A model generated the notes under the pieces. That model saw only the letters and a program-made list of their open reading frames with translations. It was not told the origin of the DNA and did no database searches. From Trichoplax sp. H2 (lineage: Eukaryota > Placozoa > Uniplacotomia > Trichoplacea), in contig NOWV01000058.1 of assembly GCA_003344405.1 (NCBI GenBank), positions 62,001 through 126,000 on the forward strand: a DNA stretch of 64,000 bases, written 5' to 3'. Positions 12,545-26,100 of this stretch are shown here, in pieces; the first letter of the stretch is position 1; each line of letters starts with the position of its first letter. The translations under genes and the position numbers were made by a program.

Positions 12545-14381
12545 TTCCCGCGCAAAAAATAACAATAGAATAAATAAACGGTAGCGCGTTGTGAACAGTT
12601 TAGGAGAAATGGCGTGGTAGAGAAATGTTCTGTAGTTATGGTGCAAAATTCAAGATGACGACATTATTATTATTATTTTTAAATTACATTACGTACAGTT
12701 ATGGACCACTAGAAGAAAATCATTTGTACGGTATGACACCATGGGCCTCTAGAACAGCAGAGAGATCCATTGTGACATGCACTGTACAGTAATAAAAGAT
12801 GTATTTTTTTTTTTTCCTTCTGGAGGGTAAGGAAACTGTACTGTACTTATAGGAGGCATTTTACTGTGCCGTACTTAAAGCTAGTTTAAAGTACTGGCAT
12901 ACGGGTATTTTTACTGGCCGTTCCAATTTGAACGGCAGATTCACTAGTTTAGGAGAATAGAAAGATGTTATTCGAATAGTTAGGAAGAATGGTAGATGAA
13001 ACTACAGAGATAAAAACTATTGTAAACTTTTAATGGACGAAAGTAAAGTTTATACAGTAGATGTACTGTACACTCAGTGCTGTATTAATATTGTACCAGG
13101 ACTACAGTAATTGTGTTTGGCAGCCCCTTACATCATCGTAACGCTCAACGGTTGCACATAAGTACACTACCAATCAAAACTGGAGACTTGAGCCTTGGTA
13201 TAAAAATCAACAATCCGGGTGTACGGTAGACGAATGTACACTTGTACAGTACTGTATCTATCTATCTTGCTTTGTTCGATCTAAAGTGTACAAAGTACAA
13301 AGTGCAATCATACCATGCAATAGTACAATGGCCATAGTACATAAGATCACGCCCTAGCCATAAATGATAATAACAGACGTTCCCGAAATGCAGTGTTTGC
13401 TAGACCACACTGTTTACTATTTTTTGGAAAGCGTGCTGCACAGTACCAATGGACATGTACTGTACACTATACTGTACTGTACAGTACTGTACGGTACCTT
13501 CTTCCAGTTCTACAAAGCAGTGTAAGTATAAACTCGAGTAAAATAACCTTTTATATCAATATTTGCATAATACACGTGATATCCCATAGGCCGCATGATC
13601 TGCGGCATGCAGCTACTGCATTGCCTGCAATCGCAATCCAGCCATGATGCTTTACAAATCCTCAGTTTGTAATGAGAGTCGTCGATTTTAACGTCAATGC
13701 TATTGCATGTAATAAAGTACAGTATTATTTCTATTGCAGCTTACTTTATAACTTGAAATTATTGTTAAATATTATTATTACAGTAATAAACTTACAACTT
13801 CTAGTTTACAGTATACCACGTAACTATACGCAGCTAGATCTCAAAGTGCAGACTCGCCTCCCTCCTAAACCGAATCCACTTAGTCCTGGCGTCACTATCT
13901 TACTTTACTTATGATTACCGGGCCTCTCATTATTATAAAACCTACTTTCCTAAGTACAGTACAGTACAGTATAACAATATTGGGCAGAGCTCACCGACGA
14001 CAAGGACTGTACAGTTTGACGTAACGTTGCGCTAGAGATAACCATAATTTAGATCGATCACGTTTTACAAACCCTTGGTTGTACTATACTGTACTGTCAG
14101 CGACAAACCGTACTGACTGACGGTACTTTGCGGTGTGCTGTACTAAAAATCTTCGTACCCGAACGCTAACCCGAACTCCTGTACAGTATTCCGTAATACA
14201 CTACTGTACTGTACTGTACAGGAGACCATACGAAAATTATACCCAATTTATCTAATAAGGACTTGAAATTATAATGTCATTTACTGTAGTTTTAAACAGT
14301 GGGATAGACTTATGGGGCACCCTTTAGTACTGTACTGTATACTACTGTAGTACAGATGTGTCATGATCATAGAGTTAATCC

Positions 14382-14745
14382 CTTTCTCAGACAGACCGAC
14401 TAGGCTCCATGTTCAGTTTTAGCGTCACTAAAACTGACCTGAAATGTGTGCGGTAGCACTGGGCATCCAAAGTTTTTTTTGCTATTAAATTTGAAAAGTT
14501 ATCTGACCAGAAGTTAATAATACAAAAAGTAATTAATTTGGATTCTCACGGTTAATAAATTAGGCTATTGAATTTAAATTGTTATTGGATTATTATACCG
14601 TATTACCTATTTATTGTACAGTATGTAACATTCTAATTCATGGTAATGAAGTAACTAAGTTTGGCGCTACCAGCATTTCAGGTGAGCCTACTGTAGTGAC
14701 GCTAAAAAAACTGCAACAACAGTAGAATCCGTCTGTCCGAGAAAG
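14382..14745. mobile_element. MITE-like foldback element with ~80-bp inverted arms
   Basis: The left arm (14382-14457) and the reverse complement of the right arm (14664-14745) share, in the same order, CTTTCTC(A/G)GACAGAC, TTTTAGCGTCACTA, CACCTGAAATG-type (left: GACCTGAAATG) and GGTAGC blocks. About 200 bp separate the arms. The left arm itself contains a short perfect hairpin, AGTTTTAG-CGTCA-CTAAAACT (14415-14435). There is no transposase frame, so this resembles a non-autonomous foldback or MITE copy; target-site duplications were not identified. Confidence 0.65.
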
Positions 14746-14770
14746 TGACGCGTCTGTAAAGACAGTCCTA

Positions 14771-14849
14771 TGTACAGTACAGTACAGTACTGTCGCAGCC
14801 ATAGAGTTCAACAACGGACGCAGACATGTGCTCAATATCAGTACAGTAC
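14771..14849. repeat. GTACT/AGTAC pentamer island next to the foldback element
   Basis: AGTAC units occur at 14771-14793 and 14839-14849, close to the right arm of the foldback element. Confidence 0.7.
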
Positions 14850-15062
14850 AGGGAACAAGTAAACTCATTATTTGCTGTAATCAACAGATTGTACGCTACT
14901 ACTGAAGATGCAATTGCAATAATTGCGATACGTATCTAATGCACTTGATCCGAAGGAAGTTGCAAAACACTATCGGCTACCGGCGAGATTTATGAAAGTG
15001 GCACATAGTCTTGACACTATACTGTACTGTAATTTGCCGTTAAAACTTCAGAAAATGTGTGG

Positions 15063-15465
15063 GTAGTACAGTACAATACTGTACAGTGTACAGTACAGTA
15101 CTGTAATCTGCCCTTCAAACTTTTCAGAAATGCTTGGACTGCGTGGAAGATAGTGGAGCATATGGATTGGATTGGATTTGATTGGTCATTGGGATTGATA
15201 CCGCAGTTTGTACTGAACGGTTATTATTGCTGTACTTGTACAGTACAGTATACTGACCGTCCTTAGTATCGTACGGTGTACAGTACATACAGTACAGTAC
15301 ACTGTACTGTATGCTTGCCAGCAAACAAAAGAAAATCAAAACATAAAGTACTGTACACTGTACTATACACAAGTAGCAATTATAAACATTAACCGCCGTA
15401 CTCACTAATTGGAATAAATAAATAAACAAAGCATAGTACAGTACTGTACAGTACAGTACAAAGGT
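15063..15465. repeat. GTACT/AGTAC pentamer palindrome island 3, upstream of transporter B
   Basis: Clusters lie at 15064-15104, 15231-15251, 15274-15312, 15347-15366 and 15435-15461, in both orientations. The last cluster ends about a dozen bases before the TATA box of transporter B. Confidence 0.85.
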
Positions 15466-15473
15466 TGAAACGG

Positions 15474-15510
15474 TATAAAGGAAGCTGCGTGCCGCATATA
15501 GAGTCAGTGC
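15474..15510 (+). promoter_or_regulatory. TATA box and initiator of transporter B
   Basis: TATAAAG at 15474-15480 is followed about 32 bp downstream by TCAGTG (15504-15509), an initiator-like element with A at 15506. This is the normal animal TATA-to-start spacing and gives a 5' leader of about 186 nt to the ATG at 15692. A pentamer-repeat cluster lies directly upstream. Confidence 0.6.
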
Positions 15511-15691
15511 AACTTCCTCGTGGATCATTGACGTTTACACTTCACAGTTTGCTGCTGTTTCATTTCAGGAGAGAGTGGTCTCTTTGCTAACAAAACAGCG
15601 TTGCCGCGAAAATTTCCCTGCATTGATTTGGAAACGACTGAACAGTTTTTCCTTCGTAGTGGATACCTGAATCACTTTCTACGATACCAAA

Positions 15692-18600
15692 ATGCCTTCA
15701 TCAGAAGTTGATCAAGTAGCCGATAATGCTATCGTTAAAAAACCAAGAAAATTTCGACCTAAGAAGGTCATGAAAACCTCCAAAAGAGTTTTGGGAGGAG
15801 ACAATCTTTTATTGAGTTTAACCATTCTTGGTGTCTTCCTTGGCGTTTTAATTGGCTTCCTTGTTCGTACGGCACATCCAAGCCAAACTGCAATCAAATT
15901 GATTAATTTCCCTGGTGATATTTTAATGAGAATGCTTAAAATGTTGATTCTACCTTTGATTGTTTCCAGCTTAATTGCTGGTCTGGCTTCACTGGATGCT
16001 GGCTCTTCCGGTAAAATGGGTCGCCGTGCTATCTTTTACTACTTTGGTACGACCATCTTAGCTGTCATCTTGGGTCTGGTACTTGTCGTTGTTATTCATC
16101 CTGGCAAAACGAAGGAAGGTTTATCCAGCAACAGGCAACAACACGTCAATACTTTAGATGCTTTCCTGGATTTGATTAGGTAAAAACATGTATTGATTAT
16201 TTTTCTCAATGTGTATTGCATTGGGACAGCATGCTGTTCAATCAACATAGTTCATAGGCGTTTCATCTCTTATACTATCTATACTCGTACGCAGTACTGT
16301 AATCATAGTTTCCCTTCGCTCCAGCTTGACAGAAAACATGAATATTCCAATGTTATCATATCGTTTTAATTTAACTTCAACCGAGGGAGATTACAGTAGA
16401 AATCAACTGTAGTAAATTACCTGATTGAATAAATGCACGGTACAATTATGATACACACTGTATCATAAGGAGGTGGAAAGAAAATTGTATGAAGGGTGGT
16501 GATTTCTTTTTACTCCATAATTACGAAACCCTCCGGTCTCATCTGCAGGATATCAATTATAATTACCGATGTTGCACAATACAGTACGTAAATTTCCTTA
16601 TCGCACCTTTATCGCCCTTCACCCCATTCAATGGCCCTTCGCTCTTTCGCATTTTGTGCAAGGTTTACGTTTTAAATAATAATTCCGCTTTAGTATTTGT
16701 TAGCCGACACTTTTTAATTATACATTATGTGATTTCGTTGCAATGTAGTGTACATGTTGTATTTTTCGTTTGGTGTTAATGAAATAATGTTCGGAATGCA
16801 CAGGCATAGCGGGAATTACAGGGTGGGCTGTATAGCTTTGTATAAAAATGCGCTATCAATTAACTGAACTGTGTCCGTACGATATGCTATTTTATCCATT
16901 CTTGTTTTGATAAAAATTCCGCTAAATTGCTAATTTAGGTAGCATACGATAGCGCGATGTACTGTAAATACAGTAATGTTGTGTCGGAAACGACTATGGG
17001 GTAAGTACTGTACTGTACTGTACTGTACAACTCACGGGTGATCAGTGCAGGTATTTGTCGTGAGCTTTCGATGTTTATTTAACAGAACCACGGTGATAAG
17101 GCTCATGGATAAGTGAATATTTAGATGTTGTTCTAAAAGTTTGTTTCCCATGAAGCTGAATCAAAGAAGTACTGCTATAACGTTAACTGCGCCTCCTCCG
17201 CAGCACAGTAAAGAATCTATTTGTAAAAATGCTTTAATTGTTCTGTCTATTCGATAGAAAAGTCAACTCCCCCTACATACCCTTGAAAGTCGTTCGAGCG
17301 GCATTACATACGAGTAGAATGAAATATTTTTTAGATGTACTGTACTGTTCTATTCTGCAAAGCGCCGAAACTAGGAAAAGTGAGTTTAAACAGTGTTAAC
17401 CGATACCATTTCTACATCGAAATTTACACGGAAGAAAATATTTCTTATAAGCATTTTAAGAACTATTTTATCGTCTTTATTGTTCAATCGTAAGCGTAGT
17501 GGCCATGACAACAATCGAAATTAATTGAAATATTTAATGTTCTCAATTCGTTCACTTACTCTGTCATGCACCCTTATAACGTATCTCTATAAAACGTAAA
17601 GTTTGACAGTATCGTAACATTTACGAGCTTAAATCTATAATTTAATTTTCCAATTTGGAGGGAGTCTCTTTGGTGTTAGCCATTGACTTCAGCCTAAATC
17701 ATTGGATATACGCATATAATAGGTGCACTACTCGAAAAGGAAAATTATCTCTCTTTCACATATTACACACAACCAGCAGTAGTCAATTTAGTTCAATGTT
17801 ACACAGCGATACTCTCATACTTGTACAACAGAGAGGGAACAAAATATAGCTGCTAATTTATAGACAACCTTTTGAAGTTCAATGCTCTACTGCATTTATT
17901 AACCCTTGAAATAAAGTAGACGAGCGCATCTCGTCTTCTTTCCAACATTGCAGCGTTGCCAAATGATTGTTATTGTTTAAACGCCTACGCATAGCATCTG
18001 TACGCTGTTATCATTATCCAATACGAAGAATCACGCAACTCTTTGTGCCAGCCATTACTTCACCTGCTGATCCACACTGTGCAATAATATGAAATTGACA
18101 GTACAGTTATTTTCAAAATATTTCTCTTACAAGTACCTAATAATGTCAACGCTGCTATAAACTTATATCTATATACTACTTGATACCATATGGTGGTCAG
18201 CATTGCGATCATACAATGTTGTACTATAGTACAGATATTTGGCCTCTGTGTAGAAAAGAATTTTGAATTCTTGTTACAGTTTAAAAACGAAAACTAATTT
18301 CGAACTACGGACTTCACCAAATCTCGAATAATTTGTTTGATATTGCCGCCATTTATTTCAATTTTTAAACATCCCCTGGTTGTTATTTTACTTGATCAAA
18401 AAAGTTCGATAGACTACTTACTAACACCTACACATGCTACAATATGGACGTACTATGCCGTACAAGGCACAGTCGATGACCAATTCACTATTGTATAGTT
18501 TTGATTTCACCTTATTAGAAAGTCTACTGTAGTAATAGAAAACAAAAGCGTAACAATATATGCATGCATCTTTTATTTTAAATTAATAGTACTGCACTTA

Positions 18601-21600
18601 CAGACGGTTGATAGGGGCACAAAAGATGGTATACCCTTATGTCTAGCAGTATTTTGCTTTGTTTACTACTGGAATTGTTTGATCTAATTAACAGCATTGT
18701 ACGTTTAAAATTCGTTAATTCGTTATCGTTAAAATCAAGTTAAAAATGCTTCAAGATTCCTCTTCAAATGACAAAACAGTTTACCACGTTGAACACTAGT
18801 AGTAAATTGTAACCTTATTAATTTTTAAAGACTGCTACATAATATACCGCTTCAATTGTAGTATGCGTAGGTATCATCGTAAGTTTACTGTATATACCTA
18901 AAGTGGAAGATTTCATTTCTCTGCAAGGAATATTTTGTAGTGACCGTAAGAGAAATGGAAACTTAGCAGAAAAGCAGCGGTAGATTTTACTTCCGTATGA
19001 TACCCTAAAATCTCTTAATGTTGTCGATTTTCCTATGCATACATACACGATACTTCAGTACATTGGCCTCCTTATCATGACTGAATATTCTCTCGTACAT
19101 GACGAACATTGAAATATTTTTCTATAAAAGAAATTGCCCGCTATACGTAAATAAGTTTCTGTTTCTACCGCATTTTTAACTTGACATATTATAATTATAT
19201 ATTTCAAGAGACGGCAATGGCTACAAATAAGTACGTTCTAGTTTGACAACGACATTCTTGATAATCTAATATCAATAATGACTTGATAGCTTTGCAAAGA
19301 AGTGATCAAAGCAATGAGCAAAATTTGGAAAGGCATTTATAACCTACATAAACTGTAGCTTTGTCAATATTAGAATATATTGTATTATAGACTTAAAGTA
19401 TAGTGTACAGTAGCATTTGTATTACAAGTATATCGGCAACTAACGATTATATTTACTATCGCATGTGCTTACTTATAAGGTAGCTATTGTCAGTATTTGC
19501 TTGGACGACGTTGTACTGTATGTTCAATTATGATTGAATTGTTAAACTTTTATGACATCATTGATTAGTTATGGGCTAGCACTATCCTAATATAAACAAT
19601 TTACATTCCCACGACCGATTGATCAGCCGTCGTACACGCCTCCTTTTACATTCAATCGATCTTTATTATTTTAAACAATAGCGGTAAGTAGCAATGAACA
19701 CAAACGGCGCGGACAACTCATTCTGTCTACTGTATTCATAAATTTACGAAACTGTCCTCAGGTAATTAACTACGGCAAATTTCACTGTATTGTTTATTAT
19801 TGTTTCAACAACGTACATTCACTACTCGCGCCGTAAGACATCGGATAAACGATGCTATAATACATTAGCATATGAGCATTATATTATCATGTTATCCATG
19901 AAAAACATCGATGAAGGGCCCATCCTATCTCTTTACCGGGAGGATCTTTTTATTGTTGACTAAAAACTGACAGTTGAAAGGAGGGAACGAAGTGTGTACA
20001 GAAATCTTACATATACCAAGTATCTATTTATTTACCTTTAAATTTTCTTATGCTCAGGATAAAGAAATAAAGAAACTTGTTAGTGTTAGTTTTTATCAGT
20101 TTATAGTGAAATCAATGTGCACTATGCAACTTGAAATGAACCCTGTTCGATGGCATCACAGTGCCAGAGTAATCCGTATAAAAATTACTATGCCATATTA
20201 TGGAAGCAGGATCAGACATGAGAATAATAACGGTCCATTTAGAATCTACAGCTAATAGTACAGCATGATCAATTGATCATTTACGTAAATATGACATTGT
20301 TACTTATGAAACTCTGTTATCATTTGCTATTTGGCTAATAATTAATTAATACATATGGGTAATGCCAACAACGTATCACATTGTACAATATGATACTCTT
20401 TGGATTTGTATACGTTTACCTTCAGGCGAAATACAATACACATTGTATCTTCGAAATAGAGTTGTCCCTCGTTTGCTGAAAGTATCTTATGTATTCAACG
20501 TATTACGATTTCAGCAATTTCTTAACATCATCATAACTAAAGTGATGATTCGTTATACTATAGGTAATTGTACAGTACATCAGTTGTGATACTTCTGCTG
20601 GTGCAACTTATAAAAATACTACCATTCGACAGCAAGTCTTCAATAGCGCACGACCTTGAGATAGTAATTAGTAAAATCAACTTTGCATACAACCTTATGC
20701 TGGAAAAATGAAATCGATAATATATAATTATGAAAATTATACCTGTAACATCATCTCTAACAATTTAGTGAATAATTGTAGATGTAATCAATAAATATCA
20801 TCAACGCGATAGATTACAGTAATTAATATTTTCATAATGGTACATTATTCGCTTTATATAAATCTCCAAGTGCTAGTAACAACTGTAAATTTAGGTGATT
20901 GATTAAATGTCAATATTTCACTATACTAGGGATACATATTCGCATTATATAATTAATGCATAACAAACAATTATTAGAAGGACTACTTCTGTTAGTCTAC
21001 ACTCTTTCCCTATCTCGGCCGATATATATTAGAAATCTACCACAATCTGCTATTAGGAACAATTGTTTTATTATTATAAGGCCACATTCTAAAGTAATAT
21101 CTATCGTTGATTATATTATTTATCTACGCTGATCACAACTTCTGTTATTATTGTAATAATAACCGACTGTTTTGTTGATTTATTTTAACTTAGAAACATG
21201 TTCCCGCAAAATTTGGTACAAGCTTGCTTCCAACAGGTATTTCAAATTTAAATATGATAGTGTAGCTATCGTATCACATAATTTTCAAGTAAACAAAGGC
21301 TATAAGCATCTATAATACTTATAAATACGAAATAATTGGTAAAAGTAGTTACACAACGACTGCGTAGATCTAGTTCCACAGTTATCGTGCGCTGCATTAG
21401 ATAGTTTAAAATCAGTTGTGATGATGCTTCCATTGCTGTATTTATGTGTAATAAATTCAATATGAATTAATCAAAGTTTCTATAATTCACCAATATTATT
21501 TATATACTACGGAAATAAAAACGACTTTTATTTAAATTTACCTTATAAGTGTATCTTTTTCGAACACAGAGAAGTATATAAAATTTGGCATCGCTATTAA

Positions 21601-23164
21601 TAACGCGCATACTTGTGAATTATTGTATAGATACACGACATATTCCTGTATATAGTAATTGTCACGATCAGAATATTGCTGCAAAGAAAAGTCATTTAAG
21701 GCGGCTTTTACCTCTTAACCTAACTTTACGTGATTTAAATTTATTTAGCAAAAAACCATTTTCAAGACCGTACGGGTAGCTGAAAAAGTGGTGATACATA
21801 ACGCTACAACAAATACAACAATTACTTATACCGTTATGCCAACTATGATTAGCGAAATACCCGTTACTGGTACTCCAAACATCTCTAATGTCACTTTGCC
21901 AAAATTCACCAATATTGGATCAATCCAGTACGTAAGCGGTATGAATGTATTGGGATTGGTGGTTTTCTCAATTGCCTTCGGCATTACAATGAGCCGCATC
22001 GGAGAAGCTGGTAAACCAATTCAAAATTTCTTCTTGTCATTAAATGAAGTTGTTATGCGATTAGTCGGATTGGTAATGTGGTAAGTAAAAATTAAATAAT
22101 TCTCATAATTTAATATTTACTATATCCCAGCAATAATTACTAAAGAAAATGAAATCTTTAAAAATTTCACTCCATAGGTATTCTCCTATTGGTATTATGT
22201 TCTTAATCGCCGGTAAAATTATTGAAATGGATGACTTCGGAAAGGTTATGGGCTCTCTTGGTTTGTATATGGCGACAGTATTAATTGGTTTATTTATCCA
22301 CTCTTTGGTTACACTGCCACTCATCTACTTCATATTCGTCCGCAAGAACCCTTTTGTCTTCACTAAAGGTGTTTTGCAAGCGTTAGTAACAGCTTTCGGT
22401 ACTGCATCAAGGTATGCATTTTATTCACGCCTACATTTATCGTTACTCATAAGTCTACAATATGTACATATATATGTATACTAATTATTGTAATATCTAT
22501 TAGTTCGGCAACCCTACCAGTAACATTTAAATGTTTGGAAGATAATTTGCATATCGACAAGCGTGTAACTCGCTTTGTTCTGCCTATTGGAGCTACTATT
22601 AATATGGATGGCACCGCATTATACGAAGCCGTAGCCTCGGTATTCATTGCTCAAGTAAATGGTATCGCTCTCAACTTTGGTCAACTTATTACCGTCAGGT
22701 AAATATTTAATTTAGCACTTGTCTCGCTATTTACACTAATAAGTAATGACGAAGCTGTGTTATGTTGTGAGAACCTCCAAATCCCTTACTTTTATTTACA
22801 TCATTGTTAAAGCTTAACCGCTACGCTGGCTTCAATTGGCGCTGCTGGTATTCCCCAGGCTGGCCTGGTCACCATGTTGCTGGTACTAACTGCGGTTGGT
22901 TTACCAACTGAAGATATAACCTTGATTTATGCTATTGACTGGTTCCTCGATCGCGTTCGTACGGCTATTAATGTTCTTGGTGATGCTTATGGAACTGGTA
23001 TTGTGCATAAGCTATCAATAGCTGAATTAGATGATGCTGATGCTCGTGAACAAGCTAGGAAATTGGAAGAAGGTGAATTCGAAGATGATAAAAAAGATGA
23101 AAATGGCTACGAGCGCTCTGTTCGTGCTAGTGGAAATGAAAATCGTTTAGAAAGTCAATTGTAA
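15692..23164 (+). CDS. excitatory amino acid transporter B (SLC1 family), six exons
   Basis: Paralog of transporter A with the same role: sodium-driven acidic amino acid uptake at the plasma membrane. Exons are 15692-16179, 21194-21236, 21767-22080, 22178-22411, 22504-22698 and 22813-23164; phases join and give 541 aa. Exons 2, 4 and 5 have the same lengths as in A (43, 234, 195 nt), so the genes arose by tandem duplication. Intron 1 is about 5 kb against 1.2 kb in A and contains pentamer repeats. The exon 3 acceptor is TTCAAG ending at 21766, chosen because it alone preserves phase 0 and similarity to A. Landmarks are [32 protein letters not shown] and DWFLDRVRT, the last with the acidic-substrate Arg. 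The loop in exon 3 has several N-x-T sites. The tail diverges from A but again ends in ESQL. Confidence 0.95.
16986..17030. repeat. pentamer run inside intron 1 of transporter B
   Basis: Five consecutive GTACT-type units occur at about 16987-17010, in one orientation. A short copy follows at 17336-17346. Confidence 0.75.
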
Positions 23165-26100
23165 ACTGTGGGTATCGCAAAGTATTTATTACGATCTGTT
23201 TTCGGCAGAACTGAATACTATTGCTTCTAACTGCTGTACATTAAATAACTCTTTACGATATTGTATGTTATTCATATTAACTAGTTTGTTCTATATATTC
23301 ATTTTAGATTATTGTAGTGCAAACTTGAGTCCACTTCGCTAAAAAGTTTCTTTGTGTTGTTTAATTGTTACGCTTGACGCAGTTTTTACTTTCAGTAATT
23401 GCCTTATTCGAGGCATTTTGCGTTTATTATTTGAACTTTTGCCTAAAAGTAAGAACTAATGTCGTGTTTGTCGTAGCAGCCCAGACTAGCTTTAAAATGT
23501 AAAATTTTGATTTAGGTTTAGCATAGTAACAGTATGAGGTTACATATCCTGCGTGAATATTATATGTAGCGTCTATGACTACGCTAGCATTATAATTGTT
23601 GTTGAGTTGACGTCGCAAATCATCGATAATGAAGGTCTCTTGGCTACTTCAATATTTACTGGGCACAATAGGGTAGATAATTTAATTTGTTACCATTATG
23701 TGCTATTAACTGCGATCATCTTCGAATTCAACAATACTATATATGCCTATGCCCTATTTTAACATACGGCTCTATAGGATTTGAGTCCTATCACTGTAAC
23801 AGATGTCAAAAATTCACAAGCAACACCATTCGTATGAAAAATAGCAACGCTACTTTCGCCTTAACTGTATGTACCTTAAAGGAATAAGTAATATTTTGGC
23901 CCCGGCTTGTATGAATTAATAATATTTGCAGGTAATCTTAGTGTATTTATTAATTAAACTGGTGATATTAATAATTTAACGCCTTAACTGTGTTCGTATT
24001 TATTGTGAACTTTTAACTGCTAAATTAAATAGTTTAATTTAAATTCCTGATTTTAATCCATTAAATTTATAGCTACTTGTTCAGTTTAATTGATATATTG
24101 TTGACGCGCTGTATATCATGTACTATTGGATAAATATATTAACAGAGATTTTGATAGCAAATAAATAAAGAACTGGGCTTAAGTTTGAAAAGATTTCGAT
24201 GATTCTCTGTCAAATTACAAGAACTTGATGTCATAGTAAAACTATATGGCTCAATTTAGAGAATTGTTCAATTCTTAAACCTTCTATTGTATACTGTTAC
24301 ATATCCGTACATTAAAGAGATTATCAAAATTTACATATTAATCATGAATAATGAAATTACTAATTAATTATCGGTCAAAAAGAGTTAGCTTTCAACAATG
24401 TGCTTACAAGAGTTTATTAAGAAACTCGGTGCTCAATAGAACTCATTTGCACTGATTATCTAGGGAAAGCAATATCAATATTCTCTTTCAGTGTAATCAG
24501 TACTCTCTTAACAAAAACCTTCGTGGCGATATACACACTTGACAATCTATTAAATTCTGATTGTGCATGAACAGTATCCATACAAAATGCGTGAAATCCA
24601 AAAGTTTTTACTAGACTACTGAAGGACAACTAATACAAAAGGGGGACATGAAGGTGCTACTCTGCGATCATAATTGATAAACCATTGCAAACATTACTTT
24701 TGCAATCATACTCAAACTAGGCAGAATTTCGTAGCACAAAGAAAATCTACAAATTCGTAAATAGTACTCAGGCACACAGTAACAGCAAACTTGTAATGAA
24801 TATATAATACTGAACTATCTTTTAAAGATGCGTACTATAAGTATCTTATGCTTTACTATTACGGAAATTAGTCTAAATTTTTTTAGGAAAGCATAAACAA
24901 TTACTCTAGAATAGCACTAATGACTAGAGGCTACCATATGTAACTATTTGTTCATAATTCAACCCTTACTCAGCCCAATAGCAGGTAAAAAAGTATTGCA
25001 AGAATGTAGATTATAACTATTTAATATACAGGTCAATACTTGTTAACCTTACTTATGAAGTTCTTATAATTATAGTAGATGATTAATTACAGGGTGCTCG
25101 GTAAACAATATTGAACCACATTACAATTGCAGTACAGTATGAACTTGTTATTTATCGAAAATTTTAGAAAATACTTAGGTACAGTATAAATCCGCGCTCG
25201 AATAATCTGATGGATAACTTAAAGCACTGGATAAACGAGTACAAACGAGATTTTTTAATTCCGCCCTTTATGATAAGAAAATATATAATTACAATTGTAA
25301 GGTATTTCAAATTTTCATATTGTCATAGAAAGATATCACAGCTGTTTATGGGCATGAATACTAAATTAATTAAGATTTGTATCACGAGACTGGCATTAAT
25401 ATCGGTACGAGCGTTGCTATAAACATGAGGCCACCTAAGTATAAATATCCGAGATAAGTTATTAATCAGTATTATGTAATAAAATATACAGAAGTTCAAA
25501 GGTATTGAAATTCTAGCAATATGTTTCCAACTGTATGGATAAAGCGCGAATAAACTGTATGCTATTGACAAAAACGAAACTGTCAACATTATCCATCATT
25601 GTATATCACGTTGACAGTATGATAACAATTGCATTCTCATAGTATTGTTAAACTATCATCGATAGTGACCGATAATTTACAGCAATGAATTAACTAATTT
25701 GGAAAAATGTTTTTATTATTTATCGACTAGTAGGATTTCTATTTTTTTCAATGATATGCAGCAAAGGTAGTAGTTAGGGTCATGATGGTAGACAGAATAA
25801 TAAATTTTACTATTTTATATTCATGTATATGAACGAAAAATGCTCTTTGCAGAATGTTAGTGGTACTTGTGTAAACCAAACTGAAAATCATTTTCAGACA
25901 AATAGTATTGATGAGATTTTCAGCCTTCGTTATAAAGTTATATATACTAGTGATCATATACAACTAATATCATTAATAGCTTATCCATATTACGTATAGT
26001 CAAGAGCCACAGCATAATCAGACATACTGCAAGTTTATAATTGAAAGTCAATTGATTCGTAAAACAAAGCTCTCAATTTTATTTATTTTCTTTTCATGCT

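Larger units (their letters stand above)
11966..15473. other. intergenic region rich in pentamer islands and simple repeats
   Basis: Between lysA and the transporter B promoter I see no conserved gene. The stretch holds an ATT microsatellite, many GTACT/AGTAC islands and a foldback element, listed separately. Open frames here read through these repeats. Confidence 0.6.

Noticed and set aside
13393-15528. Open frames across pentamer islands upstream of transporter B
   Set aside because: Same repeat-derived peptides; overlapping frames on opposite strands; not genes.
23783-23810. Segment resembling a tRNA B box (GGATTTGAGTCCT)
   Set aside because: No matching A box, acceptor stem or anticodon arm at suitable spacing.
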